NCBI GenBank assembly: GCA_026004775.1
Contig: BPJU01000002.1
Location: 242,435 to 306,434, forward strand
Direction of reading: 5' to 3'
From: Pirellulaceae bacterium
GTDB lineage: Bacteria > Planctomycetota > Planctomycetia > Pirellulales > Pirellulaceae
DNA length: 64,000 nt
The translations under genes and the position numbers were made by a program. Shown here piece by piece: positions 30,051 to 39,299 of this stretch. The notes below the pieces were generated by a model that saw only the letters and a list, made by a program, of their open reading frames with translations, was not told where the DNA came from and did not search any database. Numbering within the stretch: the first letter of the stretch is position 1; each line of letters opens with the position of its first letter.

Positions 30051-31214
30051 TCAGACGGAGGCCTCGGCCACGTCCCATTGCTGGGACGGTTTCAGCTTGC
30101 GGGCAATCACGTCACCCGACAAGCGGATCACTTCTGTCTGGGCGCTCCAATCGGTCCTGAGAATGTCCGAGGCTTGGGGTTGGCGATTGGCCAGCGTATA
30201 TCGGACGACGAAAGCACCGATTTGTACGCCGTGTTTGGCGTAGACCGGGGGCCAGAACTCCTGGGCCTGGCCGGCCAGCGTCTTGGCCAGCAGCCGTGTG
30301 CTGCGTCCGGAAAAGCCGCCCAGCACCATCTCCAGTTTTCCCAAGGCTTCGTAGTAGACATAAAAAACAAAGGCGGCATCCTGAGTCGACTCGTCCCACA
30401 GCGCCGCCTGCCAACTTCCGTCGGGCAGCTCATAATAAATCCCTGGCTCCTCTGTGGGCTGATCCGCTGCAAGACGCACGCCCCCCCAACACGATTCGAC
30501 GTGTGGATCGCTCGCTCGAAATCGCATATACATCGGGCAACTGCGGTCAGCCGCCGAGCGGACGGCATCTTGGTTGGCAAAGGGAGGACATCCGAAAGTT
30601 TCCGCCACCAGAATCTCCGCTACCGGGTTGCTCTTGACGCTGCCCAGGCACACCAGTCCCTTGTCGCCGGCCGTAGCCAGAAACTCGTCATACACGTGCC
30701 GAGCCTGCTGCTCGACCTCCTCCCGCTTGCGCACCCCAGGACTCCACACCAGAGGCTGCAACAGCCGCTCCGGATGCGGTTTGTTCTTTGCGTCCGAATA
30801 GCGCTGCTGGGCGGTGCCTCCGAGTGTCGAAACACCGTTTAAAAGCTCGCCCATCAACACCGAATCCGAAGCCACCACCCAGGCCGTCTCCGGGTACTGC
30901 GCGTCCTCGCAGCGCACCCCCAGACACAAAGCCAAGTGCTTGCGGCGTGCCAAAAGTTCCCAGAAGTTTTCCGGTTCTACCCCAAACAACGCTCCGGGCA
31001 ACTCGTCAGCCGGCACGTATCCCTGCCGCACCAAAAAATCGCAAATCCGCGACAAAGCATGCAATGGAATGTACTTGACCTCGTTCTTCAACAACGCCGA
31101 TACCTGATGCCGATCGAGCCCTGTCTGTTGGACGATCGCCTTGATGGTGCCCGGCCGGCGCCGCGGATCCGGATCATAGCCCAGAATCTGTGCCAAACGA
31201 AAGGAATACCGCAT
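30051..31214 (-). CDS. HTH-domain regulator with a large uncharacterised C-terminal domain
   Basis: A 387-aa protein. Residues ~20-70 form a Cro/C1-like HTH (IKAIVQQTGLDRHQVSALLK then YIPLHALSRICDFLV). The remaining ~300 residues (ALCLGVRCEDAQYPETAWVV to GKLEMVLGGFSGRSTRLLAK) are unrecognised and look like a ligand- or partner-binding domain containing several Cys. ATG at 31214 has a GGGAGG site; a TTG 6 nt upstream is less likely. It has its own promoter (31325-31353). Probably a cytoplasmic transcription factor; target unknown. Confidence 0.7.
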   Translation of the reverse strand: MRYSFRLAQILGYDPDPRRRPGTIKAIVQQTGLDRHQVSALLKNEVKYIPLHALSRICDFLVRQGYVPADELPGALFGVEPENFWELLARRKHLALCLGVRCEDAQYPETAWVVASDSVLMGELLNGVSTLGGTAQQRYSDAKNKPHPERLLQPLVWSPGVRKREEVEQQARHVYDEFLATAGDKGLVCLGSVKSNPVAEILVAETFGCPPFANQDAVRSAADRSCPMYMRFRASDPHVESCWGGVRLAADQPTEEPGIYYELPDGSWQAALWDESTQDAAFVFYVYYEALGKLEMVLGGFSGRSTRLLAKTLAGQAQEFWPPVYAKHGVQIGAFVVRYTLANRQPQASDILRTDWSAQTEVIRLSGDVIARKLKPSQQWDVAEASV

Positions 31215-31324
31215 CCCCAATCCTCCCCTTTAAGGGAAATTATTTTTACATAAGCTCTAAACCCCGCCTCCGCCGCGTCCTGGCCGGTCGCCGCGTAGGC
31301 CCGCTGATCAGGCGGTACAGCGTT

Positions 31325-31353
31325 ATTATATCGCTCACTATGGCCGGTTCCAA
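31325..31353 (-). promoter_or_regulatory. Sigma70-like promoter of the HTH-regulator gene
   Basis: On the minus strand: TTGGAA (plus 31348-31353), a 17-bp spacer, TATAAT (plus 31325-31330). It predicts a leader of about 100 nt before the ATG at 31214. Confidence 0.6.
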
Positions 31354-31947
31354 TGATTCTTACGGGTCTGATTGCCCCATCCGTATATAAGCCGGGCATC
31401 ACGGGGCACGAAAGATACACGAAAAGACTCCGAGTCAACGACATTTTCCCTGCCATTAATGCTAGCATCACGCGACGCTCCCTTTATGCTGGGCCAGACG
31501 TTCGAGCCGCTCCGAGCCGGCCTTCAACGTTCACTCCGCGCAGAGCGTCATCCTGCGAGGCTGGCTCAACCCTGACAAGACTTCCGATGAATCGGCTTGT
31601 CTGGGGTATAACCTACGTAACTGCCATGTCAGGTTTTGCTGAAAGTTCTTTCCCATCGGCAGAACGGGACCCAGAACGCCCCGGGGCAACAGACTTGCCG
31701 GAAACCTTTTTGCGTAAAGCCCTGGCAACCGGACTCAGACGTATCTTCCCCAACGTGCCCTCCCGACGCGGAGCCATCGCCAGAAGTGTCGCAAACGTGG
31801 CATGCACCACCATCACCGCCCCCACCTCGGCCACAAACCGCCGGGCCACCTTGTCGGGAATGGAGAAGTTCCCGCAGGGTGCGGAGGCTAGGGCTCTCTC
31901 CAGGTGCTTAACAGGAGCTTGTACAGCCGCTACACTTAGGTTAGTTG
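31354..31947. other. Region without a clear gene
   Basis: Open frames exist on both strands (for example a 78-codon minus frame at 31613-31849 with a hydrophobic AEVGAVMVVHATFATLLAMA stretch), but none has a convincing ribosome-binding site or family resemblance. A decayed gene is possible; nothing firmer can be said. Confidence 0.3.
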
Positions 31948-32031
31948 TAATAGCCCGCGTCTAATAGCCCGCGTCTAATAGCCCGCGTCTAATAGCCCGC
32001 GTCTAATAGCCCGCGTCTAATAGCCCGCGTC
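31948..32031 (+). repeat. Six perfect tandem copies of a 14-bp unit
   Basis: TAATAGCCCGCGTC is repeated six times without a mismatch (31948-32031), then breaks off into TAATAAGG. It lies just upstream of the MauE-DUF1573 gene. Perfect identity implies recent slippage or recombination. Confidence 0.97.
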
Positions 32032-32077
32032 TAATAAGGCGCTGTGGCGGGGAAACGGGGACCGGAGGGCACATGGG

Positions 32078-34405
32078 ATGGTGGGTAGCCAGTGCGAGTC
32101 GGCGGGGCGAATAACAGAATGCTGGGCGATCCGGCTGGCCAGGGCTGTACGGTGGATGGCTTCCTGCTTGCTGGTTATCGCCAGTCTTGGCAAACTTCGC
32201 GAAGTGTTGTTCATAGACGGGTTCTCCTTGACACCACGCGATTGTTTTTTGTTGGTTATTGCATGCGGGGAGTTAGCTGTAGGTCTATGGTTATTGTCTG
32301 CGTGGTGCTCGGATTGGGCGCTTCATGTTGCTACCTGTTTTTTCGCCGTATTCACAGGATTTTCAGCCGTTGCTGTGGCCAACCGATGGGCCGAATGCGG
32401 CTGTTTTGGCCGGTTGATCGACGTTGCGCCCGCATACGTGCTTGTGCTTGATGTGGTGATCTTAGCGGCATTATTTTGGGTAGTGCAGCGCACCAGCGGG
32501 CGGCGCTCTCCAAGCCTTGCGAAGCGCTTCAGTAACACCTGTCACGGTGCCATTACGGCCGACTGGTTCGGCCAGTCGCACGGTATGGCTACGGATTGCG
32601 TGTCGGATAAACAAGCCGCTGTGGTGAACTCTGTGGACGGCTCAGCACGCCCGCACGGTGCCTGTGAGGGTGAAGGAATTCCGTTACCAGATCGGGGGCT
32701 GGTTTGGTACGAACGGGCTGCCCTTCTATTCGTGATATCGAGTCTCGCCGGGGTCGTTGCCTGGGGACTTTCTCCTGAGCGACAACTTGCCCGCAGCGGT
32801 TTTGGCAAAGTGGGAGCTTTAGTCCGCGGGCGCCATGCGTGGATCACGCATCCGGTGATGCTGGACGTCGGTGGAGAAGGGGTAGTTTGGAAAACAGAGA
32901 TGCGCGTGGTTAATCCTTGGCAAGTGCCGATCAAGCTTACTGAAGTCCGCAGTTCCTGTAACTGTGCCGTGCCAGAACTCCCTTCGGAGATCCTTCCCGC
33001 ACATGGTGAAGTCACTATACCGATCCGCGTTACTGTACCCCAGGACGGTCAAGCACGGCCCGTATATATCGACATGAAAGCCGAGTCCGGCCATACGCTT
33101 TCGCACATTCTCAGCATCGTGCGGTACCCGAGTGTTGTGATTCAGCCATGGTCAGATACTTCTGCAGGACACCGCGACGATACGCTGACGCCTCAGGATG
33201 GCCACGCCGGCGAGCAGTCCGTAGCCGATATTCCACGTATCGTATCCCCCGGTAACGACACGTTATCGTTCGGGGAAGTGGCATACGGCCGGTCTTTTCA
33301 GAAAGAGTGGTTCATCCAGTTTCTTTATGACAGGCAATTCGGCGACGGAATGGTCGGCGTGGAATTGGGTTTTTCCCAGCCTGGTCAGGTGGAAGGTGTA
33401 TTAAGCCCTTTGGAGAGGCTGGAACCGGTATACGAGGGCCGGATTGGGAGATGCCGCGTTTGTTTGACGTTGCGGCTTTCCGAACGGGCTGCCCAGCAGG
33501 CCGGCGCAACGACAGTTCTGTTATGGGTAACTCCCCCCGGGAAGGTTCGTCACGCTGTACCGCTCACCGCCGTCTGGCGCACAAGACAGGTGCTGGAAGT
33601 TGATCCGCCGCAGGTACTGCTGGAACTTGACCCGCGTCACCGGTCGGAGAGCGAACTTGTGCTGCGGGTTCGTCACAGCCAGGGACGTGCCTTTCGCATA
33701 ACCCGCGTGATTTCTGCGAGCCCATGGCTTAACGTCTCGGTGGATGAAAGCCTTCTGTCTGATCAACATCAGATAACAGCCACTGTCGATCCCACGGAAA
33801 TTAATGACTGGGCCACTACAACTCTTGTGTGCGAAACGGACTTAGGCGAACAACCAAACATAACGGTTCGTGTTTCCGTGCGGAAATTGGAGTCGTTTGA
33901 ACATTCAAATGGCCTAGTAGAAGGAGAGCAAAAAAAGAAGTCACCATGGCTGTCGGTGCAGTGGGGCGTGGCCACGCGGGCTATCGTTGCGATAACTGCA
34001 GCCACCTGCCTTTTGTGGCTTATGGGCGCCATCGCATTTCCCAGTGACGGGCCATATTGTCGCGTATTGTATTTCCCGAATATCGATTGCGCCGAAATGG
34101 TGTTAGGACAGTATGAGTGCTCGGGGTTACAAGGTTGCCGCCCGCATTATGTTGTTTGTACCCCTGCCCCTACAATTTGCTCGATTGATGGACGCGAGTA
34201 TCCGTTTTCGGAAACACTAGGAAGGTGGGAATTGGGCGCATGTACGCCTTATCCGTACCGCACCTGCGTGCAATGCACCAACGGATGCGCCTATATATGC
34301 GAGAGAGAAAGACTTGGGACACACCAAGACTTTCTAAGTGGTCATTGCATAGGGGAAATTTGCTTGCAGGTATTCTGGGGTGCGCCGGGGCAATGCAGCA
34401 GGTAG
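32078..34405 (+). CDS. MauE/DoxX-like membrane domain fused to DUF1573 and a Cys-rich tail
   Basis: A 775-aa protein; ATG at 32078 has GGAGGG 8 nt upstream. Residues ~20-155 form a four-helix MauE/DoxX-like membrane domain ending with the redox-type motif C107-G-C109-F-G. A fifth helix (~210-230) leads to a long extracytoplasmic part. Around 270-330 is a DUF1573 domain with the typical SSC294-N-C296AVPELP signature, and a second immunoglobulin-like region follows. Another helix lies near 630-655, then a ~115-residue tail with about 16 Cys. MauE proteins act in periplasmic disulfide formation; the Cys-rich tail might be a substrate or partner. The combination is unfamiliar to me. Confidence 0.72.
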   Translation: MVGSQCESAGRITECWAIRLARAVRWMASCLLVIASLGKLREVLFIDGFSLTPRDCFLLVIACGELAVGLWLLSAWCSDWALHVATCFFAVFTGFSAVAVANRWAECGCFGRLIDVAPAYVLVLDVVILAALFWVVQRTSGRRSPSLAKRFSNTCHGAITADWFGQSHGMATDCVSDKQAAVVNSVDGSARPHGACEGEGIPLPDRGLVWYERAALLFVISSLAGVVAWGLSPERQLARSGFGKVGALVRGRHAWITHPVMLDVGGEGVVWKTEMRVVNPWQVPIKLTEVRSSCNCAVPELPSEILPAHGEVTIPIRVTVPQDGQARPVYIDMKAESGHTLSHILSIVRYPSVVIQPWSDTSAGHRDDTLTPQDGHAGEQSVADIPRIVSPGNDTLSFGEVAYGRSFQKEWFIQFLYDRQFGDGMVGVELGFSQPGQVEGVLSPLERLEPVYEGRIGRCRVCLTLRLSERAAQQAGATTVLLWVTPPGKVRHAVPLTAVWRTRQVLEVDPPQVLLELDPRHRSESELVLRVRHSQGRAFRITRVISASPWLNVSVDESLLSDQHQITATVDPTEINDWATTTLVCETDLGEQPNITVRVSVRKLESFEHSNGLVEGEQKKKSPWLSVQWGVATRAIVAITAATCLLWLMGAIAFPSDGPYCRVLYFPNIDCAEMVLGQYECSGLQGCRPHYVVCTPAPTICSIDGREYPFSETLGRWELGACTPYPYRTCVQCTNGCAYICERERLGTHQDFLSGHCIGEICLQVFWGAPGQCSR

Positions 34406-34431
34406 GCGGACGTTCTTAGGAGTATATGGCG

Positions 34432-35808
34432 ATGGGGGCTGGTGTCGATGATCGCTCAAGACGCGGGATGCCGACCCGCTACGGCGACGGCACGCTGAGC
34501 GCACGGTCGGCAGGGCTGGTCGTGTTGGGGACGATATCCCTACTTTTTCCGGCTGGGACGGGTTATGCTGAGGGGCCCATACTGGAGGGCGAAGAAGCCC
34601 GGCAGTATGCGCTCGTTGTCTACGACGGATACGTCTCCAACCGGGAGAAGTTTCGCTACTATATATGCACGTGCCGGTTGCAGGTAAGTACGAAAGTTCG
34701 GGGGCTGGAGGAGGCATTTCGCGGGAACTTGCCATTGGATGACGAATATTGCCCACACTTTGGCCGCAGCCAAGCGGACTTGGTATGTGCTCGATCGGGC
34801 GACATACTATTGTATCGCTTTCGCACACCTCAGACGCCCCGCCCAATCGACATAAAGGAGCTGCCCAAGCCCCAAATGACGCCGCAGGCGACGCCTGTGA
34901 AACTTGGTTTCTGCTTCCTTGACTATGATGTCCTATTCGACTCTACCTACGTTATCAACACTTGCTTCACCAACTACATAGCAGAAAAAGCCAGATGGAA
35001 TGCATGGAATGTCAGCAATTATGGACCATGGAACCGCCGCATCCAGGGCGGCGAAGATGAAATGGACGAGCTGGGCCGGTGGTTAGAAGCTATGGCTCAG
35101 CGAAGGGATCTCAATATGACCGTTCGTGTCGAGCGCAACGTGGACCGATGGGACTTTCCTACCACGCTGATTAAGGTGGTGGTGGTAACTCCCAATTATC
35201 CGAACTTAAAAGGGGGGGAACCGCTGATATCGACTACGTTTTTTAAATATTCGATCGACGAGTCACGCGGCTATATCCCCATTCACATAGAAGGGGTTCA
35301 ATACCTGTCACCGGCAAAGCAGCCTGCTAAACGTGAGCTACTTGCAGTGTGGGGTACTCATTGCCTGGATATCCGGAAGGTTGGTCGAGGTTGGTGGCCT
35401 TACCACTGGGTTTCAGCGCAGGTGCGGGCGGACGGGCTTACAGTGGAAACGGTCTGGAAAGGTGTTGACGCCTCCTCGGGTCAACCCGTTAAGCTTCTTA
35501 TCGATGCGATGGAAGGTGAAGTGATCGATCTCCAGTTACGTAAGCCGCCACGAAAACTGCTTGCGGTCACTTTTTCAAAAGGCGACGGTGTGCGGGCGCC
35601 TTATGGGGAGGGATATTCGCCGATACGCTTCACCGAACCTACCGAAGTCACTGTCGACGATATACCGCGGCTTTTGGCAATGTATTTTCGCCAGCCACCC
35701 CCGCCTCCAAAACGGGGATGGCAAAGCGCGGTACTAGTGATTGCCGCCTTGCTTTTCAGCACAGCTCTACTGGGATGGCTCGTATACCGCCGGTATCGAC
35801 GCCGCTGA
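34432..35808 (+). CDS. Exported, C-terminally membrane-anchored protein of unknown function
   Basis: A 458-aa protein. AGGAG at 34418-34422 fits the ATG at 34432 better than the one at 34426. It has an N-terminal signal segment (AGLVVLGTISLLFPAGTGYA), a long folded region with scattered Cys (YYICTCRLQV, DDEYCPHF) and a C-terminal transmembrane helix (WQSAVLVIAALLFSTALLGW) followed by basic residues. This arrangement is frequent in planctomycete exported proteins. It begins 26 nt after the MauE-DUF1573 gene, so the two are probably one transcript and may act together. No family recognised. Confidence 0.68.
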   Translation: MGAGVDDRSRRGMPTRYGDGTLSARSAGLVVLGTISLLFPAGTGYAEGPILEGEEARQYALVVYDGYVSNREKFRYYICTCRLQVSTKVRGLEEAFRGNLPLDDEYCPHFGRSQADLVCARSGDILLYRFRTPQTPRPIDIKELPKPQMTPQATPVKLGFCFLDYDVLFDSTYVINTCFTNYIAEKARWNAWNVSNYGPWNRRIQGGEDEMDELGRWLEAMAQRRDLNMTVRVERNVDRWDFPTTLIKVVVVTPNYPNLKGGEPLISTTFFKYSIDESRGYIPIHIEGVQYLSPAKQPAKRELLAVWGTHCLDIRKVGRGWWPYHWVSAQVRADGLTVETVWKGVDASSGQPVKLLIDAMEGEVIDLQLRKPPRKLLAVTFSKGDGVRAPYGEGYSPIRFTEPTEVTVDDIPRLLAMYFRQPPPPPKRGWQSAVLVIAALLFSTALLGWLVYRRYRRR

Positions 35809-36204
35809 TGCCAAGGTAATCGGATCGAATTCGCTTTCTTCGACCGATTGTCGGCATGGCCGGTACCCATGCAAGCGAGAAAGGAATTAACGGTCCTTTT
35901 CTGTATCTACCTTACCCGTGTACCCCCGCCTGTCCATTGCTGGCCGAACCAATAGACACGCAAAATAGGAACAACGCAAAGGGCTCCACGCCACCCGACC
36001 GTGTTTGCCAAAATGCGTCGTGCTGGTTACATTGTCGGGATAGTCCGCAACGGAAACCTGCCTTGGGCTGGCCGATCATGGGGGCTTGGCCGGCCATCGA
36101 CAACTCGGCAAGAAGAAAACAGCACGCCGCGTTTTTTGGTGCGGACGCCGTCACCAGCAGCACGGCAAGACGAATACCACAAACCTATCCTGGGAGTCAC
36201 GACG
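35809..36204. other. Intergenic region, nothing recognised
   Basis: About 400 nt before the dehydrogenase gene. The open frame can be extended leftwards to 36001, but the extension lacks signal-peptide character and a ribosome-binding site, so it is treated as non-coding. Confidence 0.4.
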
Positions 36205-37998
36205 ATGCAGCAGTTCGCCGCTCGGCTCTGGCCGGTCCTGTTAGCCGTATTCGTTCCCGTTGGAGTTTGGGCCCAGGCACCCGTGATCCCGCATAACCAA
36301 AGCAAGCCTCCTGGGCCGCCGCTTTCCCCCGAACAGGCGCTGGCCAAGTTGCGGGTGCCGGAGGGGTTCCGAGTCGAACTGGTGGCCTGCGAGCCTCAGA
36401 TCGTTAACCCCGTGGCGATGGCGTTCGACGAGCGCGGCAGGATCTGGGTAACCGAAAGCCTTGAGTATCCCCGGTTTTCTGCCGGCCCGGGAAAGGACCG
36501 CATCAAGATCCTGGAAGACACCGACCGGGACGGGAAAGTGGACAAAGTCACGATCTTTGCTGAGGGTTTGAACATACCCTCCGGGATTGCGCTTGGCTAC
36601 GGCGGTGTTTGGGTGGCCAATGCTCCGGACATTCTGTTCCTGAAGGATACCGACGGCGACGACCGAGCTGACGAACGCCACGTGGTCGTCACCGGATTTG
36701 GCCGAGCCGATACGCACGAACTCCCCAACTCCTTGACGTGGGGACCAGACGGTTACTTGTACGGTTTGAACGGTGTTTTCAACCCGAGCAAAATCGAGCA
36801 GGAGGGGCGCGTCTTTGAGTTTACGTGTGCCATGTTCCGCATCGACCCGCGAACGTGGCGGTTCGAGCTGTTTGCCGAAGGCACGAGCAATCCTTGGGGG
36901 ATAGCCTGGGATCCGTTGGGTAGTGCATTTATCAGCGCCTGCGTGGTGGATCATCTCTGGCACATCACGGAAAGCGGTTATTACCATCGGCAAAGCGGTG
37001 CGTATCCACCTTTTACGTGGAAGCTGGGTTCGATCGTCAGCCATACGCACCAGAAGGCGGCCTACTGCGGGCTGCATTATTTCGACAGCGACGCCTATCC
37101 GGAGCCGTACCGCGACCGATTGTACATGGGCAATATCCATGGCAATTGCATCAATGTCGACAAGCTGCAACGGCACGGTTCTACCTATGTCGCCACACCC
37201 GAAGAGGACTTCCTCGCTACGGACGATGTTTGGTTCATGCCGGTGGCCCAGAAAACCGGTCCGGACGGCTGCCTGTATATTCTCGATTGGTATGACCGGT
37301 ATCACTGTTACCAGGATGCTCGGCGGGACCCTGAAGGCATCGATCGGTTGCGCGGTCGATTGTATCGGGTGCGCTACGGTGAACCGCGGCCGGCCCCACA
37401 GATCGACTTGCGTTCGGAAAGCTCGCGGCAGTTGGTTGAGCGTCTGGGGCACCCGAATTTGTTTATCCGCGAAACAGCAACACGCCTGTTGGCGGAACGG
37501 CAGGACGAATCGGTGCGGCCTGAGCTGGCACGTCTGGTGCTCGAGCCGGACACGCCCTTGAAACTCCGCATGCACGCCTTGTGGGCGCTTATCGGCTATG
37601 GGCCGTTACCGGACGATTTCCACCAGAAGTTGTTGGATTCGCCGCTTGCCGAATTGCGGATGTGGGGCGTGCGCGCTGCCGGGAACCAGCGGGAGGTGAG
37701 CGACGCGATTCGCCAGCGGATTATTCAACTGGCGGAAGATCCCTCGCCCGATGTGCAGCTTCAAGTGGCGATCGCGGCTCGAAAGATCACCGGGATCGAG
37801 CCGTTGCCGCTGTTGGTGCGCGTTGCCGCCCATTGCGGAGACGACCCGCTGATCCCGGCGATCATCTGGCAGAATCTCCACCCGCTGCTGCCGGGCAAAG
37901 GCGAGGTTTTCCTGCGCGAGGTGCGCCGGTATGACGTCGCCCAGTCGCCTGCCCTGAAACAAATTTTGCCCCGAGCTACCGAACGTCTCCTCCAATAA
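36205..37998 (+). CDS. PVC-type membrane-bound dehydrogenase domain protein (exported)
   Basis: A 597-aa protein; ATG at 36205 has GGGAG 8 nt upstream and starts the signal peptide MQQFAARLWPVLLAVFVPVG. Residues ~40-420 form the beta-propeller of the planctomycete/verrucomicrobial dehydrogenase family (GFRVELVACEPQIVNPVAMA; GRIWVTESLEYP; LNIPSGIALGYGGVWVANAP; GNIHGNCINVDKLQRHG), followed by HEAT-like helices. Many relatives also carry the c-heme domain on the same chain; here that domain is on the next gene, 11 nt downstream. Substrate unknown, probably a sugar or alcohol. Confidence 0.9.
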   Translation: MQQFAARLWPVLLAVFVPVGVWAQAPVIPHNQSKPPGPPLSPEQALAKLRVPEGFRVELVACEPQIVNPVAMAFDERGRIWVTESLEYPRFSAGPGKDRIKILEDTDRDGKVDKVTIFAEGLNIPSGIALGYGGVWVANAPDILFLKDTDGDDRADERHVVVTGFGRADTHELPNSLTWGPDGYLYGLNGVFNPSKIEQEGRVFEFTCAMFRIDPRTWRFELFAEGTSNPWGIAWDPLGSAFISACVVDHLWHITESGYYHRQSGAYPPFTWKLGSIVSHTHQKAAYCGLHYFDSDAYPEPYRDRLYMGNIHGNCINVDKLQRHGSTYVATPEEDFLATDDVWFMPVAQKTGPDGCLYILDWYDRYHCYQDARRDPEGIDRLRGRLYRVRYGEPRPAPQIDLRSESSRQLVERLGHPNLFIRETATRLLAERQDESVRPELARLVLEPDTPLKLRMHALWALIGYGPLPDDFHQKLLDSPLAELRMWGVRAAGNQREVSDAIRQRIIQLAEDPSPDVQLQVAIAARKITGIEPLPLLVRVAAHCGDDPLIPAIIWQNLHPLLPGKGEVFLREVRRYDVAQSPALKQILPRATERLLQ

Positions 37999-38009
37999 TT
38001 CCCTGTGCC

Positions 38010-39299
38010 ATGCAGAGACGATCTTCCCAGTGTTGGCGATATCCGATGGCGGCTGCCTTCTGTTGGCTGGCGGCGGGCGTTGCCGCCATATCGCTGGAAA
38101 AGCTCGCCGCTCAAGACGGCTCCGGTGGCGATCTGATGCCGGCGGCCGACCTTGTGGAATTGGCTCTCCAGGTCGACCCCGCTGCCGCCGCCTCCACGTT
38201 GGCGACGATCAAAGAGCGCCTGTTGCGCGCCGGGCAGGATCGGCAGCAGTTCGGTGCTCTCCAGGAGCGGCTTGCCCCTCAACTGCGCCGGCTGATGGCC
38301 ATGCCGGATCACCCTGCCCATCCGCAGGCCGTTCTTTTAATGGGAATATGGCGCGACTCGCAAGCACGAATACTTCTTGGCCGCTGGATGCGTGACGCGG
38401 CGCAACCGGACGAGCTTCGTGCGGAAGCTGCGGGCGTGCTGCTCCGAACAGAGAATGCTCCCCCGATCGGCGAGGTGTTGCAGTTGCTGCGCGATACGGC
38501 GACGTCCCAGCAGTTGGGCGAACGTCTGGTGCAAGAGTTGGCTGCGGTGAAGGATGAGGCCCTGGCGCAGGAACTGATACGAGACTACGAAAAACTGCCC
38601 GTCGCCCTGCGCCCGCGCGTCATCGAGCTACTCACCCAGCGTCCGGCGTGGGCGGCCGTCCTGCTCCTCGCCATCCAACAACAAAAGATGCCCAAAGAAG
38701 TGTTGCATGCCCAGCAACTCATCCGCCTTCAGTCCTCCACCGATCCGGCCGTCGTCAAGCTTGTACGCGAAATTTACGGTACCATACGCACCGAACGGCA
38801 GCCGGAGCGCGAACAGGTGATTCGGGAGGTTCGCCAGTTGCTGGCGAGCCGCCCTGGTGACCCGTTTCGCGGCCGTGAAGTGTTCCGTCGCCTCTGCGCT
38901 CAGTGCCATCGCATCTATGGCGAAGGCCAAGACGTGGGGCCGGACCTTACCCGAAATGGCCGCGGTTCGTTCCAACAATTGCTCTCCAACGTGCTGGATC
39001 CGAATCTGGTTGTCGGCGAAGCGTACCAGTCGCACGTGGTGGTCACCGCCGACGGAAGGCTGCTTACGGGGTTGCTGGTCGAGAATACTCCCGAATACCT
39101 CACCTTGAAGCTCCAGGGGGGGAAGCTCGAACGTGTCTTGCACTCGGAGATCGAGCAACACCAGGTAAGCCCGCTTTCGCTGATGCCGGAGGGCCTGGAA
39201 AAACAGCTTTCCTCACAGGAGTTGGCCGACCTGTTTGCCTTCTTGAGACTGGACAGGCCGCCGGAAGATCCGCAGGCGACGCTGTTGCCGGATGAATGA
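38010..39299 (+). CDS. Exported cytochrome c of the planctomycete heme-binding type
   Basis: A 429-aa protein with a signal peptide (AAAFCWLAAGVAAISLEKLA), a long helical HEAT-like middle, and a C-terminal mono-heme domain: C296-A-Q-C-H300, distal VGPDLTRNGRGSFQQLLSNV, then VVTADGRLLTGLLVENTPEY, the typical pattern of the Pirellula/Verrucomicrobium heme-binding domain. Read with the preceding gene it completes the dehydrogenase-HEAT-heme architecture usually found as one chain, so it likely accepts electrons from that protein in the periplasm. Confidence 0.9.
   Translation: MQRRSSQCWRYPMAAAFCWLAAGVAAISLEKLAAQDGSGGDLMPAADLVELALQVDPAAAASTLATIKERLLRAGQDRQQFGALQERLAPQLRRLMAMPDHPAHPQAVLLMGIWRDSQARILLGRWMRDAAQPDELRAEAAGVLLRTENAPPIGEVLQLLRDTATSQQLGERLVQELAAVKDEALAQELIRDYEKLPVALRPRVIELLTQRPAWAAVLLLAIQQQKMPKEVLHAQQLIRLQSSTDPAVVKLVREIYGTIRTERQPEREQVIREVRQLLASRPGDPFRGREVFRRLCAQCHRIYGEGQDVGPDLTRNGRGSFQQLLSNVLDPNLVVGEAYQSHVVVTADGRLLTGLLVENTPEYLTLKLQGGKLERVLHSEIEQHQVSPLSLMPEGLEKQLSSQELADLFAFLRLDRPPEDPQATLLPDE

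Noticed and set aside
31613-31849. 78-codon minus-strand frame with a hydrophobic stretch
   Set aside because: Looks somewhat protein-like but has no start context or known family; kept only as a remark on the region.
31353-31964. 203-codon plus-strand frame
   Set aside because: Composition is Arg/Pro/Ser-rich without domains, no ribosome-binding site, and it runs through the start of the tandem repeats; likely chance.
31948-32031. Possible CRISPR or integron repeats
   Set aside because: The copies are directly abutting with no spacers; it is a simple tandem repeat.
36001-36204. Upstream extension of the PVC-type dehydrogenase
   Set aside because: The ATG at 36205 has a ribosome-binding site and directly begins a signal peptide; the extension has neither.
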